The notes under the pieces are model-generated. The model did no database searches and was not told where the DNA came from. It saw only the letters and a program-made list of their open reading frames with translations. The position numbers and the translations under genes were made by a program. Shown piece by piece: positions 22,601-35,440 of a DNA stretch of 60,000 nucleotides; the stretch's first letter is position 1; every line of letters begins with the position of its first letter. Source of the stretch: Membranipora membranacea (taxonomy: Eukaryota > Bryozoa > Gymnolaemata > Cheilostomatida > Membraniporidae); assembly GCA_914767715.1 (NCBI GenBank), contig OU612072.1:7876001-7936000 (forward strand), given 5' to 3'.

Positions 22601-23221
22601 GTTCACCTGACTCTGCTGCCAAAGAATATCTGGATGTTAGAGATGGTCGGGGACCTGACAGACATACCACCAGGAGGAGGAGGTAAGAATCAGGCACCAC
22701 AGTGTGTGGTACCTAACTAAACATTCAGATTACTAACAAAATAATAAAGTAATGCGACTGTGGTGTAATGGATATAGGGCATAAGTCTTCCAATCGAGAG
22801 GTTCCGGCATGAGTCTTTCAATCCAGTGTTCAATCCTAGCGGATCACGGTGGTGTCAGAAAGGGCATCCAACTTCAAATGCTCTTGTGCCACATTAGTAT
22901 ACGGTCCATAGACCCATACTGATACCAGAAACGAAACAATTAAGCAACATCAAGGTTTCTCACACGGTGGCACAACTTATTGAGACTATAAATGGACACA
23001 AGTTTTACCAACTAAAATAGCTCAGACGCTATAAAACTATTAATGTGTAATATTCACTTACAGATACCATACTGACGGTAGGTGTAATAAAGACAGAGAA
23101 TGGTAGTGGTGGGCCGGTCAGACTACTGGCTCTTGTGAATGAAGACAGCAACGATGCATCTAGATCTGCAGTCAGCTCAGTACTCATTATATCAATCCTG
23201 GCTCTTCTACTTTTACATTGA
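16669..23221 (+). CDS. Cyclase-family metal hydrolase (kynurenine formamidase/isatin hydrolase-like), apparently secreted
   Basis: Exons: 16669-16674, 17008-17131, 18071-18254, 18885-19011, 20813-20957, 22545-22682 and 23064-23221, in phase throughout, 293 residues. The fold is the cyclase family (Pfam cyclase, PF04199), Mn/Zn-dependent hydrolases of amide bonds such as N-formylkynurenine. Seen here: VVDLTHTFNED at the start, the metal motif HSGTHLDAPKH (H73, H77, D79, H83), YYGDRARFFG, and the C-terminal GTQCPSADRGQNGG...VHLTLL, which matches the family's G.D..S.D.G.....H..LL block. Residues 1-22 (MYASTFLRVLSISCC...) look like a signal peptide, and the last 13 residues (VLIISILALLLLH) are hydrophobic after a Ser/Asn/Asp-rich stretch, as in a GPI-anchor signal or tail anchor. 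The two-codon first exon is the weakest part; an in-frame ATG exists at 16921. Exon 3 has an exact inverted copy in intron 2. The enzyme's substrate is not decided by the sequence. Confidence 0.85.
17637..18133. repeat. 64-bp exact inverted repeat spanning intron 2 and exon 3 of the cyclase gene
   Basis: Bases 17637-17700 are the exact reverse complement of 18070-18133. The right arm begins at the last base of the intron's AG acceptor and covers the first 63 bases of exon 3. The left arm lies 370 bases upstream, just after a C15 run (17619-17633). In the pre-mRNA the two would pair and cover the acceptor. Confidence 0.95.
19201..19282. repeat. Perfect 21-bp inverted repeat with 40-nt loop
   Basis: TAGCCTGGGCAGGCTGTCAG(G) at 19201-19221 is mirrored exactly at 19262-19282. 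It lies in intron 4 of the cyclase gene. A degenerate relative (TAGCCTGAGC...GCCCAGGCTA) occurs near 45394-45421. Confidence 0.85.
22012..22200 (+). mobile_element. tRNA-derived SINE, second type
   Basis: A box TGGCGCAATTGG and B box GGTTCGAGCCC flank a tRNA-like head with GCGCGCTTGCTATTCACTG. A reverse-oriented relative lies at 49797-49945 and shares the body sequence with CACCCTCGGGTGTATAC. The element lies in intron 5 of the cyclase gene. Confidence 0.65.
22241..22360. repeat. Fold-back element carrying GTGGC..TTCATTATCA
   Basis: The left arm (22241-22300) runs CTAGTTTAAACGCTCAA, then GTGTCGGGATAGCT and GTGGCTTTTCATTATCA. The right arm is its imperfect reverse complement, ending TTAAACTAG near 22360. 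The loop is about 10 bases. The inner motif resembles the tip of the 50.5-kb hairpin (GTGGCATTACATTATC). Confidence 0.75.
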
Positions 23222-23255
23222 GTCACACACTGACATCAATACATCATTATTATCA

Positions 23256-23413
23256 TGTGTATCTCTGATCGCTAGAGTCAATTTAGTATGAGTACCTAAC
23301 ATGTACCCGCCCCTAATTTGTAAAACTGAACTCGGGTCGTCACACGGAATTCCATCTGATGGTACTCATGCTAAGCGAATTAATTCACTTTCTATTGATC
23401 AGAGATATACATA
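23256..23413. mobile_element. MITE-like element, family F
   Basis: It begins TGTGTATCTCTGATC and ends GATCAGAGATATACA, an imperfect inverted pair extended by AATTAATTCACT-type sequence. A second copy with the same interior (CCCGCCCCTAAT / CCCACCCCTAAT, GATGGTACTC, GAATTAATT) lies at 53503-53681 in the same orientation. It sits about 35 bases after the cyclase stop codon. Bases 23414-25098 hold no gene I can support. Confidence 0.7.
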
Positions 23414-25098
23414 CAATAGTGAATCATATGATTGAGTCATATAGTCAAGAGGAGGAAATATCTTTTACCCTTGTGTCTGAATTTTAGTTTGAAAAGATTG
23501 ACTGAAAGAGTTAAATTTTTTTTTAAATAATTTTTTTTAATATTACAGGTTGAGATCAACTTTAAATCTGGGATTTTCATTAAACCAACAAAAACCACAA
23601 ATTAAAAGTGCAAGGCTTATTGAGGCATTGTAAGATATTCTTGGTATAAAAAATTAATGTCGGTTTGTAATCAGTAAAGTATGTTACAGCACACCGCACC
23701 AAAGCGTTTTATCATCATAGTTTTCCTCTGCAAATCCAGTTTTTTTTGTTAAACTTTGTTTACTAGAAGGCTTGAATCCGAAACATATTACCTTTGTGGA
23801 TAGTTATTCTAAATACAATGCTTCCCAAAATTATAATTCCTTCAACTTTATCTCTTTTTACTGTGCAAGAAATGTAAACTTAAAAAAGTCCAAATTTTAT
23901 CCTCTTATTTATAAGCGGTTGAGGTTTCCGGCTAGCGGGGTCAATGGAACTGACAAAAATTTATCATTTTGCAACCGCTCAATATCATGACAGTCTGAAC
24001 ATAATGTAGACACATTTTAAAAAAGGCAGGCAATTTGACATCATTATGGTTATGTTATGTCACCTCGAATCTTGGATCAAATGATTTGTTATAGATGGTA
24101 TAAATTATACCAAAGTTTCTGGCAACAATTAGCAAGTAGTCAGTAGCTAGATTATTATTTATCCACCTTGACCAGGGAGGGTGCGTTGACAACATTGAAG
24201 TTGCCCTCACTCCCACCAGGGAGTTTGGACAACTTCAATGTCCCAAACTCCCTGCTCCCACATTACATTGACATTTTGAATTAGCTAGGTGTTGTGGTAA
24301 CCCTGATGTTGAAAAGACAACTCCTTAATTACTGAATGAGAATCCAAATAATACAACCTACCATCTTTATAGAATATTGATGGACATTAAATGACCCATT
24401 CATTCATTCATTCATCCATTCATAGACAAATAAGAAAGATCAGAAAGATTTCTCCTTTTGTCTATTCCTTTCTGCCCAACCAACAAAATAAATTGTCCTT
24501 GTCATGGCTATCTGGCAAAAGACCCTCTGCCAATGATTGTTTCAACGGTCAATCAAAAATAGCCTGTTAACTCACTTGAGCTCATCACCACTGACCCTTT
24601 GTCCAACTACCCCAAAACAAAGACAGCCAGTCACTTGTGCGAGATAGATTCATTCCATTTTTGTATGTATGAAGGGTAAACAACGGTATGGGAGAGAAGT
24701 GCTATAGTGTTTTAGCTGAAATGAAGTGTGGCTAAAATACTTATGTAAAAGTACCAAGCAATTTACTTTGAGTGCCTGCGACTGCCCTCCGCATTGAAGT
24801 CTTTTTGCAAATCTTCTAGATTTCAGTTTTACACATTTGGAGGTAGCAGACAGAAATGAAATACTTGTTATGAAATACTCAGATTTGCCCTTCAGTGATT
24901 TGATTCTGTCAAGCAACAGATTGCAGACTTTAGTCCCTGGGTAATTTTATAGATATTGAATCAATATCAAGTCCTGTACAGCTACAAAAAGCTTTGACAC
25001 GCACTGCAGCTTTTAAATCATCTATCAACCACCAAGGCTACATGTTTTTGTTGTATAGCCACTGTGTTTCTTGACAGCTGCTGGGACAATTTTTTGGT

Positions 25099-28000
25099 TC
25101 ACCATAAAATTCCTTTAATGTAACGAAGGAAGAATGTACTAAGAGTGCACTGAGCTTGGTTTTCTGCATTTGGATCGCTCAAATGAAAATTAACTCCATC
25201 TATGACCTGCTGATACCTGAAGTGATCAGACGCAGTTATATTATTGCAGTTGTATCATGTTCATAGAACTGCTAACAACGCAAAGCACAGGCTCATCGCG
25301 TCATGGGGAACGCACCGAATTGGCAAGGACAGAATTAGGAGTATGCATGGAATAGCCAACGGTTTCCAGTCTAGACAATTCAGGTAATATGTTTTTGATA
25401 ATGATTTTCTTCGTTTGCTGAGATTTTATTGTCATCGTAGATTCAATGTGTCAGAGATTTCAGTAGTAGTAGGTTGTTTTTGGGGACAGCTTGCTGCCTC
25501 CAATATTCCATTGTCTACAGTTGATCTGAGCGATCATAATATCATAATATGAAAACAGCATGAATAGGCATGAATATATAAAATAAATGACACTACAAGT
25601 GTTTCATGTAATATTTCAAGTTCTTATACTTCAGTCATATGGCTACAAGAAGCATATTTTAAGTGCTCGGCTGGTGAGAAAGTTTATCTTATTACCCAGC
25701 TCATTACTTAGCTGCCACCTTTTCGACAGTAGGTTAGGCGAGCTTGTGACATATGGGCTTATGGTGGCGACTCTGCAGTAGCACACAGATTAAACCGTTA
25801 CTGGAACTGAATATGGCGTACAGTAATATCACCCTCTATTACTAAATGATCGAATCTGTGCACCGGGTGCTGTCTGTGTTTAAACTCGTACATGTGCTGG
25901 TTATTAACTGCGACCTAAAAAAAAAATATTGCAACTGTAGTATGAGGCTTTAACTAACTATTCAGTGAAGTTTGGCAACGGCCACAGGAGTTCATCCCTG
26001 TCTTTAGATTTGGGGGGGGGGGGGGGGGTTGTTCTCAATTTTTGCCTGAGCAGCAGTCAAATAAGAGGAGCTCTTTCTTGACATATTAGAAGGATCTGAC
26101 CTTGATCGGGGTCATATGTGCTACATTGCCTTATCTTGAGGACCTGTTTGAATTCTATGATAGTGAGAAAAATTGATAGACCACATCATGTTCAGTGTCA
26201 GGCACAAGCGGAATCACCATATATACAGAGCTGTATACATTTGTGTCCAATTCTGAGCCAATGGTGTAGCATTGGCGTCCAGAATTCAGTGGTTGACAAT
26301 TCAGGTGAAGACAATCTTTGTAAGCAGTCAAACATATTGGTAAAATGTATCATCTCATACCATGTATTTGTCTTGTTCAGCCCTGATGATCATCTCCCAT
26401 GCCTGTCCAGGTACAAAAGGGAAGAAGGGGGAGTGTCTCTCTTCCTGTCCCCATCCGCCATTTTCTCTGTCGTTTCTAACCACAACTTTAGAGTCATCTC
26501 CGTAATTAAACCTATGAACAGTAGACAGAATGAATAATAAGGAAAGAGCGGACTGAAGCTGATATTGTAATCCTGAGGTTCAGTATCAGTTGTCAGGTTC
26601 AGGACTAAATCTAGGGCATCCAACTACAGTCCTGCTCATCGCCACTCATGCTTAGCAGATTTGTATTCCACGCCTACACTGGTTAAGGAGTTGATCAGGG
26701 TTCTTCCTTAAGGTGATACACAACTCATTGTATTACTGGCCTGTGAGATCACTGGTGTAACAACTTACCTGACATCACAGTGCATACCAATATCAGCGTT
26801 GCTGTGAAACCCAGTACCATTCACCAGGTTAACATTAAACCTACAAAGTGAAGAAGGGTGATAGTTACACATTCATAGAATACATGAGGCATTAAGGATA
26901 AGGAACGCTAACTATATTTATCATACTACAAGAATCTGTATACTGACTTCTGTTGACACCTACTAATGACCTCAAAATTCGGGATTACGTGTACAATTGA
27001 CCGTCCTGATGATATGAACCCTGCTACAAGGACCCAGTCGACTGGAATTACTAAGCATAAGAAGCAGAAACTACGAGTACTAAATGCTGTTGTTTCTCAA
27101 GCCATCTTAGATTACCTATAGTAGTTATGGTACAACTCTGGATAGACTGTGTGGAATATCTAGATTATGCAAACTTTTTCATCAGTTCTTGAAGAAGAAA
27201 ATCATTTGATATGAGTGAAGTATTCGCATTAGATAGAGCTCGCCTTTTTGCACTTGCTTGAAATAATCAAATTTATGGCTGGCTTACATCTACTCAAGCT
27301 CATTACTTCATACATATACTCCATTTTAGCTGAACTTGGTGGAACCTTACATAACTCACCCCTAATCTAGCTAGTCTAAATACCCAACATAACTCACCCC
27401 TAAAGTAGCTAGTCTAAATACCCAACATAACTCACCCCTAAACTTGGTGGTACCTTACATAACTCACCCCTGAACTAGCTAGTCTAAATTGTAGCTAATT
27501 TTTAGCACCTCAAGGATATTATTAAGTAGGTTGTTGATAGGACAACGTCAGAATAGGTCTTGATGATGGTAATAGACCACCATCTTCTCATGTTTGTCGC
27601 AGAATTGTTCTTCTTTTGTGACAAAGTATGTATATAATACTCAAGAATGCATCTAGCAGCTGTATGTGCAGTGTAACATAATCTCACCTGCTCGGGTTTT
27701 TTATAGGTTGTCCGCTAATTCGGATCATTTTTCCTGGCTGCATACCACCGGGGATATATTGACTCACAGGCATTGTTGGTGCCTATGAAAAAAGAGATAG
27801 TTACAGATAAATATGTGATAAACTTAAAACCAGATAAAACATGGCTTTTTCACTTTCATTGAGGCCTGCATGACAAACTCAGGTTACACTCGCTTCTAAT
27901 AACCAATGTGTTTAATTGGGTGTTGTGAATTAAGGATAGGGAAGGGAAAGAATTTAATAAACCATTGCCCATTTGCAGATCAAGTGAAATCAAATTTGCT

Positions 28001-31000
28001 GCACTCAAGTTGTTCCCATTCCAATGGTGAGCCGCTGGCAAATGGCAAAAGCCTTTGCCACGGCATGAATGGGCAACTCCAAATGAAGGCAAGTTGGTTC
28101 ATACTTGATCTAGTTCAGACAGGTGACGTGAACGCAGCAATCATTGAGTTATATATTTAAGTTGCTGGATAAAACAAAACTTACAATGCCTGACTAGTTT
28201 ACTTACTGGAGGATTTGGGTGACCATATTGTCCCTGTGGTTGATTTCCCATTTGACCTGGAAACTGAATAAGAAGATATATTCATACTATATATATATCA
28301 ATATACATTACATATTGTGATTACCAGCAATATGAAACTGAGATCTTTCTAACCATGGCAATATTGAATCAAGCTTGAATTCTTACTTAGTTGATCTGAC
28401 CGATAGAAAAGAAAAAAATTATCACCGCCATATATCGTATGCAAAAATATAACTGAGCTAATCTGAATAGAACTTGTCGTCTTAAATGACCTTCTCGCCA
28501 ATGTCGACCTTAAGAAGTGAAACAGCTGACGTTGTACATCCCTTAGTTAGACCTGGTTCGGTTCATTTGCCTACATTTGTTGTTACTATCCTTCCTATCC
28601 AATGGAGGGGGGCAGCGAACGAGTATGCAGGCAACCTGGGCCAAACTTGTCATATATCCGGCAATGCATTTTCTTATAGACTACTTACAATTAGACCCTG
28701 GAATCTGATCTGTGTTAGCTGAACATCTCCTTTTACTTTTAGCTGTCTCACCATTTCCTTAGGGATTCTGTGTCCGTACTCGCAAAAATGTGACCCATTA
28801 ATCGCAACCTGCAAACAGAAGCAATATATCTGCACAACCAGTCATCAATGATATTCAGAAAATGATTGCGTCCACAGTTTGTTGTTAACGATCGCTATCC
28901 CAAACACCATTAAGGGCTGGCTGTGAATTCTGCAGAAATAGGAGTGGGGGAAAGGGTTATGCAGCAGAGATGTGCGGAGGTCTTTTTGATGTTTAAGTAT
29001 GTTCATTGAGCAACATTGGGACTTTGAAGAAGAACAAGAAGAAGAAGACAAACAGGTATGACTTGTCCTATCCTAAGGGCATAGAGCAACTCTTACCTAG
29101 GTATTCCTTCATAAATCTAAAGGGTCAAGTGGGTATGCTTCTCAAACCACAGTAACTCTATGTAAGCAGAAAAACGCAAACTGGTTAGTTATAGTTGTCA
29201 CCTTTCCATGAATTCGGAGTTGCTCCCCCTCGAGCAGCCAGTAAAATGGCTCATTAAATTTGGTCATACCCAAAGGTGTCGAAGTTTAAATTACGTATGG
29301 CATACAGGAAATATTTCAGAATAAGCAGATGCTTGGCGATGCATGTCCAAATGTGCCAAAAACATTGAAGGGAATGGGTAATCGGATGGGCATCCAAATT
29401 CTTGATGGAAAGGTGTAAAAATGTTCCTTTCTCAAACAAACTAAAAACTAAAAACTAGATCATCATGGAGGACATGCTGTAGTGTAGAGGATGGAAGGGC
29501 ACGGTTTACATCATATATGACAGGAACCCCTATCTCGTAGGATGACACCAGATATTTCAGCTAGATAACCTATGATACCAGATGACCCTACACCAACCCA
29601 CTTTTGCACCCAGGAGCTTATTCAAATGTTTGGCTTGTATTTACTGCACCACTTTGTCAATGGGAACAAGATATTATGGTTATTTGCTTGGCCAGTAAAT
29701 TGTCATGAGTTCTGGTATTATACTAATTATAACCAATTGTGTTAACTTTAAACTCTTCAAATTTCTCCTGGGTCACACAGTTTGCGCCACATTCTTTGGC
29801 GGCTCGGCATTGCCCAGACAGGAGGTTTACAGAGTGCCCCCCCACCCCCGATAGTTGGGTGACACACTAACAGATATGGAGCCTGGCCCACTTGTCATTT
29901 ATGGGTTACATGGACGGGTATCCCAGCGGATAGCAGGTAGCAGGTAGCAGCAGCGGTGAGTGGTTTACTGCATTATGTCGGGAATATCAGTGAATTTTAT
30001 GTTACATAATATTAGATCATCGAGTGATTGGAACCAGGGCTGTCTTTCAATTGGAGTGAGAAAGGCATTCTCAACCTCAAATCCTCGTTAATTTGGTCTT
30101 TCAATAAGACAAATTCATTCTCAGATCCTATGGCTGATTAAAAGTAATTAATTAATTAATTAAAAGGTTTGATTAAAATCAGATGGTCATATTACTTGCC
30201 ACATCCAGAAGCATGGGTGGCCAAGTATTGTTTCCCTTTAGGGTGCGGCTGCAATTTCTGCGCCAGGTCGGAGAACACCTAAGGGCCAACCAAACCCCGA
30301 ACTGCAGTCGGCTTCGAACCCACATCCTTCAACACTTGCATGCTGAACAACCAGCACTCTAACCAACTGAGCCACCTCCTACTCCTGTAACACTAATAAG
30401 CGAGTGATTTGAGAAGGAGACCCCGAGCAGGTCTCCCTCAGCTAGGAGTGATCAGAAAGTAATTTTGGCAGTTTTTCATTGAAAGACCCCTCCATCCCCA
30501 CTGGAGAGTAAGTAGACCCATAGTTCATCGTAATTCAATTTGTGTAAATGAACATAGATTAAGTTATCTACCTTGTAGTGTTGTTCATCAATGAGAAACA
30601 TGACCTCAAAAGCCTGTCCTTGCTGGAAGGGAAAGTGACCGTGTCTCTCCTCATTACCCCAGGAGCCTTGTTGTCGTGTGTTACGGATAACTGCATTCAC
30701 ACCCTCGAATCGTGGGTTGAAGTGCAAAGCAACATCCTTATTGTCTGCCATCAAGTTTATCACAAATCTATAATGACCAAGGTGGAGAACGAATCCTAAA
30801 AAATTGAATGCTGATAGCCGAAAAGAAAATTGGGGGTATTTCAATTAGAAACAGCCAAATTGCAATCCAATTGCTCTCTCAATGCCTGCTAGGCTCTTGC
30901 ATTCTAATCGCTCAGTCATTGATGTATACATTCTGAGTGAGCAATTTTTGAACGATTTTATCTAATTGAAAGACCAAGTGAGTAATAATTTTGAGCAAAT

Positions 31001-32816
31001 CGATAGTGATAGCAATGACTTACTTATAATCTTTGGTGATAGCGATAGTTCAGTAAGGCATCGCTCTTTTTAATTGAAAGACCCCCTGAATACAATTCGG
31101 CACTAAGATAGTAAATTGTCAGTTTGGACTACACATCTGGACAATAGCTGAATAGAATGCATGAACTTTTGACTTTGTTATGCATTTGAAATGCGAGCAA
31201 ACAAGGATGTCTGTGCTCAAAACCTATGGGCTATAGATAGAAAAAAGTCACATTCAGTACACTTAACCTGCGCCTGACCGCATGGCTCAAGCAGACATAA
31301 TGTCACTTTAGTGGTGTGTGCTAACCTCACAGTATAACATGTGAGAGATTGATTATTCTATACATTCCCCAGTGTGTATAAATTATGTGGACTGTAAATC
31401 CGCACGATACTCCCTGTACTGCACCGTGAATATCATTATGTTAGTTGGTTTTTTTATTGCAGTGCTTTTCCATTATTCACAGATTTCTCAGTAGGCTAGT
31501 TGTAAACAAAATAATTATGTTGCATTGGTCTTGAAGGGGCTGCGCAGTGTTGCTTTGATGAGGTTGCAGTGGGATCTACCTGGGATATCACAATTGGTGA
31601 TAGCCGACTCATCTGTTTCAGCAAACCCAAATATTTCAATTATAACTTACAGTACTTGCCACCATCGTTTTTGTTTTGTTGGGTAGCCTGGATGTAGTTT
31701 GCGTGTCTACCCAAATATTGTATTTTTTAGAATGATGATGTAAGCCTATGTCTCTCAGGGGTATTTATGGTTTTTGTTGCCAATTGCAAGTTCAGCATTA
31801 TATGGCTCGTTAACAGGAATTACTAGTTTCAAGCAATAGAATCATCTACACAAAAGTCAATCGGACCCAACTCAACACCCAGAGCCAACGATTGGCCGTG
31901 ACCATGCATTTACAAAGACCAGCAGCACACCTCCTCATTGACACCCTTAGACACAAATCCAAACTAAAGAAAATGAAATTGGATTCAGAGGCATTGTGTC
32001 AAGCAGCAAATCTACGTCAAACAGATCAAAACCCTAAACCCGAGGCTCATGTATATCTCATGTTACTAACCTGTTACACCCATTTGGGACGGTACCATTG
32101 ATTATAATAGAGGATCCATGTCCAGCGGCCATCGGCAGGGCACCTCTGTATGGTACAGGCTGCAACAATACAAATATCATAAGTAATATTTGGAATAACA
32201 CTGAGCTAGAAGGGCTGCTTTTAGTGTTGTTAGGAATGTAGAATCAGGAGAATATTCGAGACATACCTTTGTGATTCTTTGGTACCAGTTGATCATCAAA
32301 CTTGCCATACAAAATAAGTGGTGTACATGTGCCACTGAAAGCTGTCTGAGAAAATGTTCATAACACAGTAACTTTTTTGTGGTGATGAAATCTTGGGGAA
32401 AACATCGCCATTTAAAATTACGACACACACACACCACACTGCCTCGCTGTTTGCTAATCCATATTGTCTAGTGCAATACTTAGTTAGGTATGCATCCGCC
32501 ACACTTTACAAGTATTTTTTGAATATTTTACCTGTTACCATGTTGATGCCACTGCTATTCATGCTCAGCACTGCCTACACAATATCAACACTTGCCACCA
32601 CCCATCACAGTAGTTTATGCGGGACACTCTGTGTAAGTTGCTGTGAGTGGCATTTCCTCTTCAACTATTCCTACTGCATACTAGTAGAGGATGGTTGTTA
32701 ATGGAATGACACTGACAATGACACAACAGTACAAAGGTACATCACTAAACTATAAGTAGTAAGGACTAATACAGCAATCATCTACTCACAGGATTATACA
32801 CAGGCACCACATTCAT
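25099..32816 (-). CDS. Tandem-repeat galectin, two carbohydrate-recognition domains
   Basis: Exons, minus strand: 32816-32790, 32159-32071, 30767-30572, 28808-28689, 28263-28207, 27782-27688, 26840-26769, 26511-26361 and, less surely, 25206-25099. All joins agree in phase and the total is 304 residues. The layout matches vertebrate galectin-4: N-terminal MNVVPVYNPPVP, domain 1 (about 10-144), a Gly/Gln/Pro linker (145-163), domain 2 (164-304). Domain 1 keeps all sugar contacts: H54, N56 and R58 in HFNPR, N68, W75, E78/E79 and R80 in WGNEER, then AINGSHFCEYGHR. Domain 2 has HCDVR (Asp at the Asn position), N232 and WGQEER. The start ATG is followed by GTGAGT after nine codons. There is no signal peptide, as is usual for galectins, which bind beta-galactosides and can cross-link glycans. 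The last exon (VIDGVNFHLSDPN...) is in phase but diverges from the family. Confidence 0.88.
27349..27488. repeat. Tandem repeat of about 40 bp in a galectin intron
   Basis: About four units contain CATAACTCACCCCTAA followed by either TAGCTAGTCTAAATACCCAA or CTTGGTGGTACCTTA. Units of two types alternate, so the array is a compound minisatellite in the intron before 27688. Confidence 0.8.
30290..30385 (-). mobile_element. tRNA-like SINE head
   Basis: On the minus strand GGTGGCTCAGTTGGTTAGAG (A box) is followed 45 bases later by GGTTCGAAGCC (B box). The sequence lies in a galectin intron next to other repeat-like DNA. It is too degenerate in the arms to be a functional tRNA. Confidence 0.5.
30832..31086. 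mobile_element. MITE-like element, family B (255 bp)
   Basis: Starts GGGGGTATTTCAATTAGAAACAGCC and ends TTAATTGAAAGACCCCC. The interior holds several inverted GAGCGAT / ATCGCTC blocks and an inner AATTGAAAGACCAAGTGAGT junction shared with the copy at 57.5-58.3 kb. A related end also occurs at about 30460-30491 (TTTCATTGAAAGACCCC). Confidence 0.75.
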
Positions 32817-33367
32817 GTTGAGTGTTGTATGTGTGAGGCTAAATCCTATCAAAGCTCAAATCAGCGCTTTATATCCTGGCTGATGTATGTAGAGTGTTTC
32901 AGTAACTGCTGCTATGCAAGTACTCTGATTCTTGCCTATATTATGGATTGCGCGGCTTGTACTAACACGCGGCTCGTACTAACACGGCTAGCAATATTTG
33001 TGCTATTAGTGCATGGGTTGCAAGCAGTTCAATGAACCAAATCAATCACCTTTATTTATATAAGCCTAGCTAATTCCTTACAATTTATGATTCATAATGA
33101 TCTCGTTTAGATTGTAATAAAAGGATCTGGTTTAGATTGTAATATGTTCTAATTATGCACCTGCTTTCTGAGAAAAGACTGAAGTGAAATATTAAGTGAA
33201 ATATTAAGCAAAGTGCCTCTTATGATGCAGGAAATACAGGTTGATCAATACCAGACACAATTTATTTTTCAGGCTTTGAAGCAATGACCATTGATGGGCT
33301 CTGCTGAATTTCTCATGTAGGCTGTATCAACATTAAAATCGCTAGTTAGTTTAAAACAGCAGACATG

Positions 33368-33444
33368 ACTGTAATGCCTGTAATGACTGAAACTGTAATG
33401 ACTGAAACTGTAATGACTGAAACTGTAATGACTGAAACTGTAAT
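33368..33444. repeat. 15-bp minisatellite
   Basis: About four perfect units of TGTAATGACTGAAAC with partial units at either end. Confidence 0.9.
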
Positions 33445-33699
33445 GCAGATCTTCTGGTTAACATAGACAACACAAATCATGAACCATCCAGTCACAGAGA
33501 AAAGATGGTCCAAGTACGTTACTGAGCAGATTTTTGAAGAAATTTCCAATACCAAGTCCGTCCCGTTATACTATAATACTAGGCTGCTTTTTGGCTTCGG
33601 GCCATTTTATCCTGACGGCCATTTTGGGCATTTTCCGAATCGAGTGCTGATTGATACTGCTCATTGCTAACAAATTTCGCCCTTAACATTCTGAGCTCA

Positions 33700-34130
33700 A
33701 AAACATGCCAACAAAAAGCTGTGGATTACCAAGCGAATTCTGGATATGATAAATGAAAAACATGACGCCTACAAAAATTGGAATTAAAAACTCTACCATA
33801 AACTCAAAAAGCAAGTCTAAAAAAAAATGTGAAGCCAGTGAAGAATATTCCAACAGCAGCTAGCCAGTGATCCTGCAAACGCTTGGAATGACATTAAAAA
33901 AATTACCGGACTCCCAACCAACAGCTCCAAGCATAGACTTAATAATAAAGTCTATGGCTCCAAGTCACAACCAGATATTAACTTCCAACCTGAAGAACTG
34001 GATAATTTCTTTGCCAGATTTGATAAACCAAGCACTCAGCCACCACAACCTCCTAATGAAAACCTAAGTGCTCCTCCCTGCACAATAGATGAAAAATACA
34101 GCTATTCCTTTTAAACTCTTGATATCACAT
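33700..34130 (+). mobile_element. Decayed LINE polyprotein fragment
   Basis: Broken frames read ITKRILDMINEKHDAYK (about 33729-33780) and, after stops, SDPANAWNDIKKITG followed by PEELDNFFARFD (about 33867-34030). This is the linker between endonuclease and reverse transcriptase typical of CR1/L2-type LINEs, where 'W..i..l.g' precedes 'a..fn.yF'. Stops and frameshifts show that it is dead. Bases 32817-33360 and 34131-35440 show no supportable gene. Confidence 0.55.
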
Positions 34131-35440
34131 TGAGTTAACCCTAACTGAAGAAATTATGAACAGAAGAATCTCAATTTTGAAAGTTTTTTGTCTACATGTG
34201 TTCACAGCCAGCCCTTAGCCCATAGGCCGAGATTGCCATCCCATACGCTGTTTAGGGCTTAATCAATATTTAAATTTCATTAGTAGTAAATGTTGTGGAG
34301 AATCCTAAGCTTTTCATTTGGAATATAATTGTCTCCCCCTTGTAAAAGAGAAGACAACTAATAAATAAAATAGACATTGTACCACGGAGATCAGGTGGGG
34401 AGCCTTAGAAAGGTTATGATACAGAATTGCTTTCCTTGTGGAACCTCCATACTTTAATGTGCTTATTCTTAGAATAGCCTTTACCATATGGTACTTTTAA
34501 AGTTCTAGTATCTCACTGTTTTTATTACACATTTAGATGTATTTATGAATCGGTTATGGTTGTTTATTTAATGGGTATATTGATGTACTGTCTTCTAGAC
34601 AAGAATGTGAGGTTATAACAGGTGCATCACGCTGACTTTCCTGTCAGAGAACTGTATTATTTTGATAATATGATAAACAGCCATCATTAGGCTATTACTT
34701 TTAATCATGCAGTATCATCAATTTGGTTCAAATGACACAGTGTCGTAGTTTAGAAACGTTGGTCGGGGAGGAAAAAGTCATTCAGAGTACGTAGTTACAA
34801 CATTTTCATTCTATCAGAACCATAAACATTTAAATATTATACATGTTTTTACAATCAGGACCAATATTTTAGTAAATACTTGGATGAATGAGAGGACAAC
34901 TAATATATGAAATATAGCCAAATTATCTTGTTACATGTGAGTAAGACGAGGCCGTGATCACTGTATTGAGGCAATTGACCCATGAACAAGCTATGGCAAT
35001 CTGCGTATTCCCCTCATGTGTTTAGCTGTTTTATTTAGGGTTTGTTTAATGATACATACCTTAGGTAAAACCATAAACATTTATATGTATTATGTTTATG
35101 GGCATTGAGAGAGTCATTGTTTTACTGTCTTAACATTTATTTGCACCCATGCAGAATGTTAAACTGAAACTCAGTGCATGATAATCCAGTCTTATCCGCC
35201 TGGCATTTTATATATTCAGTACAGCAAGAGTTGGGGGGGGGGGGTGTGTATGTGTGGAGAATCTAATAATTTTTTTTAAGAGAGATTTTTATCTTACATA
35301 CCTAGATGTAAGAAAAACATCTAATAGCACTCATGGTATTCAATAACAACAAAAAAAGATTATATCATATCAAAATGAATGAACGCAGAATAATATTTAT
35401 TCCTGCTGTCGATGCTATTGTTAGTGCTCCCTTTTATTTG

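Noticed and set aside
22755-22860. Another tRNA-like SINE head (GTGGTGTAATGG ... GTTCAATCC)
   Set aside because: The boxes are spaced too far apart and there is no matching copy in the window; not enough to call.
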